Source: JBCCGI01 sp039029355 (GTDB lineage Bacteria > Planctomycetota > UBA1135 > GCA-002686595). Taken from it: a DNA stretch of 37,949 bases. The stretch is taken from NCBI GenBank assembly GCA_039029355.1, contig JBCCGI010000082.1:1-37949 (forward strand), given 5' to 3'. Below are positions 23,909-31,504 of this stretch, piece after piece. The notes beneath the pieces are model-generated. The model was not told where the DNA came from. It ran no database searches and saw nothing but the letters and a program-made list of their open reading frames with translations. Position 1 is the first letter of the stretch, and every line of letters begins with the position of its first letter. The position numbers were made by a program, and so were the translations under genes.

Positions 23909-25156
23909 TTAGAGCGCGCCGCGCGGCCGTACCGCGACGTTTGCTGCGAGCAGGCCGGCGACGAGCGCCATCGCGACGAGCGCCATCCGGAAGGCCGCCT
24001 CGACGCCCGACAGCGCGTCGCGCGCCAAGAACGACGACACGCTCTGGAAGCCGATGCCGCCGGGGACCAGCAACATGATGCCCGGGACGAGCATCACGCT
24101 CGCCGGCCGGCGCGTCCAAAGCGCGTCGAGGTTGCTCGCCGCTCCGAGCGCGAGAGCGCCGAGGCAGACGCCCAGCTCGGGCCCGAACACCGACGCGCCC
24201 AGCCGCGCTCCGAAGAAGGCGAGGGCTCCCGCAAACACGATGCGCCCCGCGTCGCGCCAGGGCGCGCGGAACAGCACGAGGAAGGCCAGCGACGCCAGCA
24301 CCAGCGCGATCGGCTCGGTCCCCGCCAGGGGCGGCAGCGTGCGCGGCGGCGCGAGGGCCGGCACGAAGCCTCCGAGGGCGCGGCCGATGCCTACGCCGAA
24401 TCCCATACCGAGCAGGGTCCCGATCGCTCCGAAGAGCCGCGTCGTCCCCGAGGTCAGGTGACGCGTGGCGAGCTCGGTCATCGCGACGGTGAGCGTGTAG
24501 CCCGGCACCAGCACGATCAGCCCGCTGAGCAGCACGACGCTCTCCCCGAGCGGTGCCCCGAGCCGCGCCGCGGCGACGGTGAGCAGCGCGACCAGGAGCG
24601 ACGCCAGCGGCTCGAAGACCGCCGCCAGCTGCGCCCGATGCCGTGACGCGGCAGCCAGCGCACCGGTCCCGAGGCCCAGCAGGGCCGAGGCGCCGATGTC
24701 GAGCGCCGAACCGCGGAAGAACGCGGCCGCCGTCGCCGAGGCGGTCGCGAAGGCCGCGATCTCGATCCACGAGCCGTAGGCCGCCGGCCCCCGGCGGATG
24801 TCCTCGAGGCGCCCGAGGGCTTGCTCGGGCTCCAGGCGGCCCTCCTCAAAGGCCGCCAGCACGCCCTCCAGCTCGATCAGCCGGCCCAGATCGACCTCGC
24901 CGGGTTCCACGCGCGCCATGCGGATTTCCCGCCCGTTCTCGGGCCCTTCGCTGGCCGAGAAGCTGCAGAACAGGGCCGTGGGGTTGGAGAGCAGCTCGAG
25001 CCGCAGCCCGCGACGGGCAGCCGCGTCGTGGATCGCCCCTTCCAACCGGGGAGCCGGGATTCCATAGGCGTGGAGGCCCTCCGCGAGCCGAAAGAGAGTC
25101 TCGCCGGCTGCGACCGCGTGCGAGGGGTTTTGCGGGTTCGTTGAAGAAGAGGCCAT
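23909..25156 (-). CDS. ThrE-type threonine/serine exporter, fused two-domain form
   Basis: A 415-residue integral membrane protein of the ThrE family, which exports threonine and serine by proton antiport. The N-terminal soluble part (about residues 15-125: LFRLAEGLHAYGIPAPRLEGAI then FCSFSASEG) is the typical ThrE cytoplasmic region. The membrane part has around ten helices in two halves. The first half includes VLLSGLIVLVPGYTLTVAMTELATRHLTSG, and the second (ThrE_2-like) includes VMLVPGIMLLVPGGIGFQ. Both PG motifs and the TELA segment are characteristic of the family. The start ATG 25156 has AGAGGA upstream. It is divergent from an Lrp/AsnC regulator only 61 bases away, which supports amino-acid-responsive control. 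Confidence 0.86.
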   Translation of the reverse strand: MASSSTNPQNPSHAVAAGETLFRLAEGLHAYGIPAPRLEGAIHDAAARRGLRLELLSNPTALFCSFSASEGPENGREIRMARVEPGEVDLGRLIELEGVLAAFEEGRLEPEQALGRLEDIRRGPAAYGSWIEIAAFATASATAAAFFRGSALDIGASALLGLGTGALAAASRHRAQLAAVFEPLASLLVALLTVAAARLGAPLGESVVLLSGLIVLVPGYTLTVAMTELATRHLTSGTTRLFGAIGTLLGMGFGVGIGRALGGFVPALAPPRTLPPLAGTEPIALVLASLAFLVLFRAPWRDAGRIVFAGALAFFGARLGASVFGPELGVCLGALALGAASNLDALWTRRPASVMLVPGIMLLVPGGIGFQSVSSFLARDALSGVEAAFRMALVAMALVAGLLAANVAVRPRGAL

Positions 25157-25217
25157 GGGGTAGGTCCTCTAGTAGAATCGGCTTCGGATCCGCGGCTATC
25201 CACCGAAGGATCTACGT
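25157..25217. promoter_or_regulatory. Divergent control region, exporter / Lrp regulator
   Basis: This 61-base gap must hold both promoters and, by analogy with other Lrp-family divergons, the regulator's binding site. It contains an inverted repeat CTTCGG (25182-25187) and CCGAAG (25203-25208) with a 15-base spacer. The repeat lies close to the regulator start and overlaps its AAGGA ribosome-binding site, so autoregulation through it is possible. The repeat is seen; the role is inferred. Confidence 0.45.
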
Positions 25218-25700
25218 ATGACTGCTCCCAAGGACACCTTGGACCGAACGGACCGCGACATCCTGGCCCTTCTTCAGAAGGATGCTCGGATCTCCAACAA
25301 GGAACTGGCGGCGGCGGTCCATCTGGCGCCCTCCAGCTGCCACACGCGGGTGCGCCGGCTCGAGGAGGCGGGCGTGCTGAAGGGCGCCCACGCGGACGTC
25401 GACCCCGGGGCGCTGGGGGTCGGCCTGCGGACCATCGTGATGGTCCGCATGGCGGACCACGCCGAGAAGAAGACCGCGCTGCTCCAGGACTTCCTGCTGC
25501 GGCTGCCCGAGGTGGTCGATCTCTTCCTGATCGCCGGGCAGGACGACCTCCTGCTGCACGTGGCCGTGCGGGACACCGACCACCTCCGGGCGCTCGTGAT
25601 GGACACCATCGGCGCCCGCCCGGAGGTGGCCGACATCCACACCTCGTTGATCTACGAGCACGTGCGCAAGCCCGGGTTTCCCGACCTCTCCAGTCTCTAG
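25218..25700 (+). CDS. Lrp/AsnC family transcriptional regulator
   Basis: A 160-residue regulator with an N-terminal winged-helix DNA-binding domain (LDRTDRDILALLQKDARIS, then NKELAAAVHLAPSSCHTRVRRLEEAGVL, about residues 8-55). The C-terminal RAM ligand-binding/oligomerisation domain includes the family loop LIAGQDDLLLHVAVRD, where amino acids bind in relatives. The size and domain order are standard. ATG 25218 is preceded by AAGGA. It is divergent from a ThrE-type exporter, the arrangement expected when a regulator senses an amino acid and controls its efflux. The ligand, threonine or serine, is a guess from the neighbour. No terminator with a T tract follows, only GC-rich hairpins. Confidence 0.92.
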   Translation: MTAPKDTLDRTDRDILALLQKDARISNKELAAAVHLAPSSCHTRVRRLEEAGVLKGAHADVDPGALGVGLRTIVMVRMADHAEKKTALLQDFLLRLPEVVDLFLIAGQDDLLLHVAVRDTDHLRALVMDTIGARPEVADIHTSLIYEHVRKPGFPDLSSL

Positions 25701-25741
25701 AAGCGGGGCCCGGGAGCCCCCAGGGGCCGCCCGAGGGCCTC

Positions 25742-25763
25742 GAAGCCGCAAAATCGGGGCTTC
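25742..25763 (+). other. GC hairpin upstream of the first sigma-factor gene
   Basis: GAAGCC (25742-25747) and GGCTTC (25758-25763) pair around an A-rich loop, 45 bases before the ATG at 25808. It could be a weak terminator for the Lrp gene or a 5' leader element for the sigma gene; there is no T tract to decide. Confidence 0.3.
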
Positions 25764-25807
25764 CGTGAGACGATGCGGGCTCGGCGGACACTTCTCCGGC
25801 GAAGCCC

Positions 25808-28800
25808 ATGACGCCTCCGACCCCGTCTCTCGAAGAGCTCCTCGCGCGCGCCAGCTGGGTACGCGCCCTCGCGGCGCGCCTCGTCTCGGACAGCGATGCC
25901 GCGGACGACCTGACCCAGGACGCGCTGGTCGTCGCGCTCACGAGCGGGGTGCACGTGCGCGAGCCCCAGAGCTGGCTCGCCGGCGTGGTGCGCAACCTGG
26001 CGCGGCGGCGCTACCGCAGCGAGGGGCGCCGGGCGGCGCGCGAGCAGGCCTCGGCGCAGCCGGAGGAGGTCGAGGACACGACCCACCTGGTCGAGCGCGC
26101 CGAGCTCCAGAGCCACGTGATCCGCGCCGTGACGTCGCTGGAGGAGCCCTACCGCACGACCGTGCTCCTACGCTTCTTCGAGGGGCTCACGGTCGTCGAG
26201 CTGTCGCGCCGCATGGGCGTGCCCGCATCCACCGGGCGCACGCGCCTGGCGCGCGCCCTAGAGCGCCTGCGCGCTCGCTTCGACGACGAGCACGACGGCG
26301 ACCGCGCGGCGTGGTGCGGGCTGCTCGGCACGCTGGTGCCCAAGACGGTGCCGCCGCTCCCGCTCGTCGGGAAGCCGCTGCTGGCGCCGGGCTTCGCGCC
26401 CGTCGCGGTCGGCGTGCTCCTGCTCGCCGCCGCGTTCGGCGGCTGGCTGTTCGCAGGCCGCACCTCCACGCTCGCGCCGTCCGCCGCCGAGCCGCAGCCG
26501 GCCCACGTGGTGGCGGACAGCACCGAGCCACCCGCCGAGCTCGCGCCGGCCACCGTCGGCGAGCGCCGCCTCGTCGACGCGCCGCCTCCGCCGGTGGAGG
26601 GAGCCACCGGTCCAGCCGGTCGCAGCGGGCAGACCGCCTTCGTGCGCGCCACGCTGCGCGACGAGAACGGCCGCCCCCTGCAGGGCGCCGAGGTGCGGCT
26701 GCTCGACCGTCCCGCCGTCGCGTACAGCGACGCGGCGGGCGAGGTCGAGCTGGCCGTCGGCTCGCGACCGCGGCTGGGCTGCACCGTCGTCGTGCGGCTT
26801 CAGGACCACGGGACGCGCTACCTCTCCACGGTGCTGCACGCGGGGCAGACCACTCACCTGGGCGAGCTGATCCTGCCGCCGGCGGGCATCCTCGCCGGCA
26901 GCGTGAACGACGCGGCGGGGGCGCCGGTCGCCGGAGCGCGCGTGTTCCTCACCGGCCTCGACGACGAGCGCGCCGACCCCGCCGAGCTTCGCCGCACCCG
27001 TCCCGAGGAGTACCGCGACCTGCACTCCGCCTTCACCGGCGCCGACGGCTCGTTCGAGCTCGACAACGTCGAGCCGGGCTTCGTCCGCGTCTGGGCCCAG
27101 GCTTCCGGCTTCGTGTCGACCTCGCTCGGCCCGGTCGACGTGGTGCCCGGGCTCAACGCCGGACTCGAGCTCGTCCTGTCGACGCGCGCCACCGGCGCCG
27201 TTATCGCGGGCGTGGTGTTGTCGCCGCAGGGCCAGCCGGTGCCGGACGCGCCGCTCTCCTACCACTACCGCAACGGCGACCGCGCGTACCAGACCGCGAT
27301 CGCCACCGACGGCGAAGGCCGCTTTGAGATCGCGGTCGCCTCGGACGTGCCGCACGGGCTCTTGTTCCGGGACCACGAGCACCGCTGGCCCGCCGTGCTG
27401 CTTGACGATGTCGAGGCCGGGAGCGGCGAGCTGGTGGTGCGCTTCGCCAAGACGCGCCCGCTGCGCGTGCGGGTGGCCGATCCGAGCGGAACGCCGCTCG
27501 AGAGCTTCCGCGTGCGGGCGGACTTCGCCGGCGCCGAAGCCGAGGCGGCGGGGTACGGCGCGCTCGCGGGCATCGAGGCCGAGCACGCGCCCGGCGGCCT
27601 GCTGGCGCTGCCGACTCCCACCGTCCCGTTCCGGCTGGAGATCCACGCCCCGGGCTTCCAGGACGCCGTGCTCGGGCCCTTCGAGCCCGACTCCGCGCCG
27701 GCCGAGATCCAGGTTCGGCTGACCGCGCGCAGCGGCGTGCAGGGCCGCGTGCTGGTCGGCGGCCGGCCGCTGGCGGGCGCGAAGGTCACGCTCTCGGAGG
27801 TGTTCGGCGACGACGTCCTGGCGCGCAGCAACGGCTTCCGCTGCCGCTACCTCGTCGACGAGGTGCCCGCACGGACCGACGCCGACGGACGCTTCGAGGT
27901 GTATCCGGCGCGCAGCGCACGCTATGTGCTGCGGGCCGATTCCGAGGGGTATGCGCCGGAGGAGCTCGAGCTCGACCTCGACCCTCGTATCGGCGCGCGG
28001 GGAATCGAGCTGACCTTGGGTCGCGGGGGAGCGATCGAGGGGCGGCTCCTCCTTCCGGCGGGGGAGGATCCCGCCGGAAGGATCCTTGCCCTCAACCACG
28101 GGGATGGGATGGCGCGCACGTACCGCATCGGCCCCGAGGGAACGTATCGCTTCGAGGGGCTTGCCGCGGGCGGCTGGCGGGTGGAGCTGCGCGACGAGGA
28201 GCGCGGCGGACCCTCCTTCTCGTCGATCGGCCCGAACCCCAGCGGCGTGCCGATCGAGTGGTCGTGCGTCGTCGTCGACGGTGAGACCGCGCGCTTCGAC
28301 GTCGACGCGCGCCGCCGCTGCGGGGGGCGCCTGCTCGGCTGGCTCGCGCTGGGCGCGCCGGTCGGCACCGGCTGGACCGCGTCGCTCGAGCCGCTCCACG
28401 TCGGCGCCGAGGTGCACGGCGAAGCGGCCAGCCCGCTGAACGCCGAGGGGCGCTTCGACCTCGGCTATCCCGAGCCGGGCCTGTATCGGCTTGCGGTGCG
28501 CTCGCCCGAGGGCGCGTCGCGCCTGTTGCTCTCGACCACCCTGGACCTCTCCGGAGGCGACGTCGCCTGGGAGGAGCGGCTGCCTCTGGGGAGCGTCCGG
28601 GGCACCCTGACGCCGGGAACGCGCGGGTCCGAGCTGTGCTGGGCCGGCGCGCTGTCCGCGGACGGAGGGCGTGAAGTGCGCGTCGCCGTCCTCCTCCAGG
28701 CCGACGAGCTGGGCGCCTTCGAAGCACCCTTCGTGCCCGCGGGCCCATCACGGCTCGACGGCGCCGCGGGCCCGGTCGACGTCGGCGTCGAGGCCGGGCG

Positions 28801-28825
28801 CTGGACCGAGCTCGATCCGCACTAG
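25808..28825 (+). CDS. Membrane-tethered ECF sigma factor with long extracytoplasmic carboxypeptidase-regulatory-like region, paralogue 1
   Basis: A 1005-residue fusion. Residues 10-80 form sigma region 2 (ADDLTQDALVVAL, then WLAGVVRNLARRRYR) and about 105-158 region 4 (LEEPYRTTVLLRFFEGLTV, then a helix-turn-helix ending TRLARALERLRARF). After a proline-rich linker comes one transmembrane helix (about residues 195-216, FAPVAVGVLLLAAAFGGWLF). The remaining 785 or so residues should lie outside the membrane. They consist of repeated beta-sandwich units of the carboxypeptidase regulatory-like type, recognised by patterns such as GRPLQGAEVRL, GAPVAGARVFL, GRPLAGAKVTL and DADGRFEV. The C terminus ends without an anchor. 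Sigma factors with C-terminal extensions occur in Planctomycetes; the extension may sense the envelope in place of a separate anti-sigma factor, which is not seen nearby. The paralogue is at 31505-34066. Confidence 0.85.
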   Translation: MTPPTPSLEELLARASWVRALAARLVSDSDAADDLTQDALVVALTSGVHVREPQSWLAGVVRNLARRRYRSEGRRAAREQASAQPEEVEDTTHLVERAELQSHVIRAVTSLEEPYRTTVLLRFFEGLTVVELSRRMGVPASTGRTRLARALERLRARFDDEHDGDRAAWCGLLGTLVPKTVPPLPLVGKPLLAPGFAPVAVGVLLLAAAFGGWLFAGRTSTLAPSAAEPQPAHVVADSTEPPAELAPATVGERRLVDAPPPPVEGATGPAGRSGQTAFVRATLRDENGRPLQGAEVRLLDRPAVAYSDAAGEVELAVGSRPRLGCTVVVRLQDHGTRYLSTVLHAGQTTHLGELILPPAGILAGSVNDAAGAPVAGARVFLTGLDDERADPAELRRTRPEEYRDLHSAFTGADGSFELDNVEPGFVRVWAQASGFVSTSLGPVDVVPGLNAGLELVLSTRATGAVIAGVVLSPQGQPVPDAPLSYHYRNGDRAYQTAIATDGEGRFEIAVASDVPHGLLFRDHEHRWPAVLLDDVEAGSGELVVRFAKTRPLRVRVADPSGTPLESFRVRADFAGAEAEAAGYGALAGIEAEHAPGGLLALPTPTVPFRLEIHAPGFQDAVLGPFEPDSAPAEIQVRLTARSGVQGRVLVGGRPLAGAKVTLSEVFGDDVLARSNGFRCRYLVDEVPARTDADGRFEVYPARSARYVLRADSEGYAPEELELDLDPRIGARGIELTLGRGGAIEGRLLLPAGEDPAGRILALNHGDGMARTYRIGPEGTYRFEGLAAGGWRVELRDEERGGPSFSSIGPNPSGVPIEWSCVVVDGETARFDVDARRRCGGRLLGWLALGAPVGTGWTASLEPLHVGAEVHGEAASPLNAEGRFDLGYPEPGLYRLAVRSPEGASRLLLSTTLDLSGGDVAWEERLPLGSVRGTLTPGTRGSELCWAGALSADGGREVRVAVLLQADELGAFEAPFVPAGPSRLDGAAGPVDVGVEAGRWTELDPH

Positions 28826-28891
28826 CCGCTTCGGCAGCTCCTGCGCCTGCGGGCACGGTGTAGCCGGGCTCCGCCCGCCGCCTGCCTTTCG

Positions 28892-28912
28892 CTCCGGAGC
28901 GCGGCTCCGGAG
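28892..28912. promoter_or_regulatory. Tandem CTCCGGAG palindromes upstream of secreted-protein copy 4
   Basis: The 8-bp palindrome CTCCGGAG occurs twice (28892-28899 and 28905-28912), 13 bases apart start to start, in the 121-base gap before the GTG at 28947. Two phased palindromes look like an operator pair, but each can also fold as a small hairpin. Nothing similar was seen upstream of the other copies. Confidence 0.4.
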
Positions 28913-28946
28913 ATCCCATCGCGTTTCCGTACCTTAGGAGGGTTCT

Positions 28947-30203
28947 GTGAACCACCCGACTTCCAGCCTGGTCGCCCTGTTGGCGGCGGCCGCTTTGGGC
29001 TCGCACGCCGCAGCGCAGGTGAGCTCCAACGACGCCCCGCTCAACAACGGCGGCGACGTGCTCTTCCTCTACCCCCTGCCCAGCATCGGAGCGACGCCGG
29101 GAGGTCCGCCCGACATCAACGGCGACCTGTTCTGGCGCGCCCACGCCGGTGTCGACTTCATGGCCAACATCGACGCAAGCGGCGCGGCGGCCATGGAGAT
29201 CGACGGCTACCACGAGGCGCTCTGGGACACCGATTGGACGACGCCGCCAGACTTCTACACGCGGACGCACGGGCCCGCGCTGCCCGACGCGGGCGGGCTC
29301 GGCGGCCTCGTCCCGGCCTTCTTCCAGCAGGGGCTGACGAGCGAGGCCATCGTGGTGCTCGGCTCCAGCGGCTTCGGTGCGCCTTGCACGATCGCCCCGT
29401 CGCTCTGCTCGCCTCCGGGCGGTAGCTGCCCGCCGCCCGGGTTCATCAACGGCTACGCGATCGACCTGTCGTTCGGCTCGACGGTCGGCTCGGGCATCAC
29501 GCTGCCGGCGGACGGCACGGCCGCGTCGGACATGGCGACGGCGTACTTCATCCCGGGTGGGATGACGACGATGGGCGGGACGTGCGGTTTGGGCGACTAC
29601 ACGTTTCAGGACGCGCACTCGACCGACGAAAGCGCGGCCGACGCCACCGGCAACGGGATCAATCCGTTCGCCGGCTTCCAGTTCGGCGGGAGCGGACCCC
29701 TCTTCGACGGCATCAACTCGATGGTCGAGATGACCGAGACGTGGCGCGGGCCCGTGCTGAACGTCGTGGCCGACACCGGGGCGGGGCTGGGTGTCGAGCG
29801 CAGCGACAACGGCGGCGGCGGCATGAACGGCCGGCTGCTCGACATGTCGAGCGACGCGGCGACGATCGGTGTCGAGCTGCGCGACTTCGCCGGCACCGGC
29901 ATCCCCGGCAACCTGGCGGTCGTGGGGGCGTCGCTCACGCCCCTGCCGATGCCCGGGGTGCCGTTCCTCGGCGCGAACCTGCTGCTCCTCCCCGACGGCG
30001 TGCTGAACGCCTCGACGTCGGTGTGGCAGGGGACGGTCTCGCCCACGGTCTTCTTCTTCACCTCCGAAGGCGCATTCGAGGGCCTTCAGGCGCCGCTCGC
30101 CGCCGCCCACTCCGGTACCGACGTCTACTTGCAGGGGCTGGTGCTCGACCTCGGGGGCGGCGCGGCGCGCAGCACGAACCGTGTGCGTACGCGGCTCTTC
30201 TAG
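28947..30203 (+). CDS. Secreted protein of an unrecognised four-copy family, copy 4 (divergent member)
   Basis: GTG 28947 is set by a strong AGGAGGG (28936-28942) four bases upstream, giving a 418-residue protein. The signal peptide is MNHPTSSLVALLAAAALGSHAAA, cleaved before Q24, and the mature start QVSSNDAPLNNGGDVLFLY matches copies 2 and 3. It keeps the C-x6-C-x6-C cluster (PCTIAPSLCSPPGGSC) and GGTCGLGDY. It lacks both late cysteines: copies 1-3 have CGxSL and GQCxTxxL, here replaced by VVGASL and YLQGLVL. Loss of both together suggests they form one disulfide in the other copies. The C terminus (STNRVRTRLF) also differs. It follows the first sigma-factor gene by 121 bases and converges on a thioredoxin-like gene, overlapping in CTAG. 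The function is unknown. Confidence 0.87.
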   Translation: MNHPTSSLVALLAAAALGSHAAAQVSSNDAPLNNGGDVLFLYPLPSIGATPGGPPDINGDLFWRAHAGVDFMANIDASGAAAMEIDGYHEALWDTDWTTPPDFYTRTHGPALPDAGGLGGLVPAFFQQGLTSEAIVVLGSSGFGAPCTIAPSLCSPPGGSCPPPGFINGYAIDLSFGSTVGSGITLPADGTAASDMATAYFIPGGMTTMGGTCGLGDYTFQDAHSTDESAADATGNGINPFAGFQFGGSGPLFDGINSMVEMTETWRGPVLNVVADTGAGLGVERSDNGGGGMNGRLLDMSSDAATIGVELRDFAGTGIPGNLAVVGASLTPLPMPGVPFLGANLLLLPDGVLNASTSVWQGTVSPTVFFFTSEGAFEGLQAPLAAAHSGTDVYLQGLVLDLGGGAARSTNRVRTRLF

Positions 30204-31372
30204 CGCGCGGTCCGAAAGCTCTCGAGCCGTGCTCGCAACTCGCCGTCGTCGGCCGTGAGCTCGAGCGCGCGCTCGAGCGTCGCGACCGCGGCGGCGCGCT
30301 CGCCGTGCAGGAACTGCGCGCGCGCGAGCAGGTCGAGCGTCTCGGCGTGGTAGGTGGCGAAGCGCTCGTCGTCCATGCCGAAGCGCGCGGCCGGCTCGAG
30401 CTCGGCCAGGGCCTCGACCTTCTCGGCCACGCGCGTCGCTACGCTCAGGACGAAGTCGCGGTCGGCCGCCGAGAGCTGCTCGCGCATGCCCCAATAGAGG
30501 TCGACGAGCCCGAAGCCCCAGTCGCCGACCTGGTCCTCGGGGATGTGGGCCCAGGCCTTCTCGTAGGCGATGCGCGCCTTGTCGCGCTCGCCCCGCGCGG
30601 TCTCCGAGCGCGCGAGCCAGTCCCACGCCTGGAAGCGGATCGGTTCGGGGCCGATGCGGTCCACGTGGGCGTACATCGGCGCCAGGTCGTAGGTGTTCGC
30701 GTCGGACGGGTCGGTCGCCGCTCCGGCGATCGAGTTCTGGACGTCCCACAGCGCGAGCTGCGCGCCGACCACCGTCCGGCCCTCGGGGTCGCGCTCGCGG
30801 ATCGACGCGAGCAGCACCTTGGCCTCGTCCTGGTTGCCGACCTGCTGCAGCTTGACCGCCAGGTCCAGCCGCCGCTGGAGGTCCTCGGGCGCCTCCGCCA
30901 GCCGCCGCCGGAGCGAGCCGACGGTGTTCTGCCCGGCGCGGATGCGCTGCATCTCGGCCGCGAAGCTCGCGGCGGGCACGTAGCCGATGATCGCATCGTC
31001 GACCCGTCCGTCGGCCCCCAGCACCAGCATCGTCGGGAGGGTGGTCACGCCGAAGCGCTGCACGAGCCGAGCGCCGCGCGGGTGTCCCGCGTCCGCGCTG
31101 AAGCACAGCATGCCGGCGAGCTCGGCGCGGCCCGCCGCCGTGGACAGCGTCTCGGTGAAGACCCGTGTGCAGAAGTCGCTGCCCTCGATCCAGAAGTACA
31201 CGAACAGCGGCTGCTCCTCGCGGCTGGCCTGGCCCAACGCGTTCGAGAACGGGCCCTGGAACCACGGGATGCCCTCCTCGTCGGTCGCGGTGGGGGCGAG
31301 CTCCCACGTGGCCGGGGCGGCGGGGGCCGCGAGCGCGAGAGCGGTCAGGCCGGCGACGATCGGTTTTTGCAT
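30200..31372 (-). CDS. Exported thioredoxin-like protein with SxxC site and TPR-like C-terminal region, paralogue 1
   Basis: A 390-residue protein with a signal peptide (MQKPIVAGLTALALAAPAAPA). About residues 38-125 resemble a thioredoxin fold: ALGQASREEQPLFVYFWIEGSDFC, then RFGVTTLPTMLVLGADG with the cis-proline loop at TLP (Pro113). The usual CxxC is SDFC here (Ser65, Cys68), so only the second cysteine remains. Ordinary dithiol oxidoreductase chemistry is therefore unlikely; a monothiol or binding role is more plausible. From about residue 140 on, the sequence is helical and TPR-like (DEAKVLLASIRERDPEG, ERDKARIAYEKAWAHIPEDQVGDWG, ERAAAVATLERALEL). It is closely related to the protein at 34180-35316. 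It is divergent from the second sigma gene and converges on copy 4 of the secreted family. Confidence 0.8.
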   Translation of the reverse strand: MQKPIVAGLTALALAAPAAPATWELAPTATDEEGIPWFQGPFSNALGQASREEQPLFVYFWIEGSDFCTRVFTETLSTAAGRAELAGMLCFSADAGHPRGARLVQRFGVTTLPTMLVLGADGRVDDAIIGYVPAASFAAEMQRIRAGQNTVGSLRRRLAEAPEDLQRRLDLAVKLQQVGNQDEAKVLLASIRERDPEGRTVVGAQLALWDVQNSIAGAATDPSDANTYDLAPMYAHVDRIGPEPIRFQAWDWLARSETARGERDKARIAYEKAWAHIPEDQVGDWGFGLVDLYWGMREQLSAADRDFVLSVATRVAEKVEALAELEPAARFGMDDERFATYHAETLDLLARAQFLHGERAAAVATLERALELTADDGELRARLESFRTAR

Positions 31373-31417
31373 GTCGGTGCTCTCTGCCTGCTACCTGGAG
31401 ATGGGAGGGGGGTAACC

Positions 31418-31485
31418 CGTGGGTCGGCGCGGCGTGCCCGCGGGACTCACGGAATCGAACAAAGCTGAGTCCCGTCCCACCCACG
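31418..31485. promoter_or_regulatory. Nested inverted repeats in the divergent thioredoxin-like / sigma region
   Basis: An outer pair, CGTGGGT (31418-31424) and ACCCACG (31479-31485), encloses an inner perfect 9-bp pair, CGGGACTCA (31441-31449) and TGAGTCCCG (31466-31474), with a 16-base AT-richer spacer. Everything lies inside the 132-base gap between the divergent starts at 31372 and 31505. It is a candidate operator for coordinated control, or a structured leader if transcribed. Confidence 0.55.
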
Positions 31486-31504
31486 CGGCGTCTCTACGCG
31501 GCCC

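Noticed and set aside
28092..31484. Minus-strand open frame of 1130 codons
   Set aside because: It runs antisense to the sigma fusion and secreted-protein genes and covers the real thioredoxin-like gene in another frame; the translation is Arg/Pro/Ala-rich without domains.
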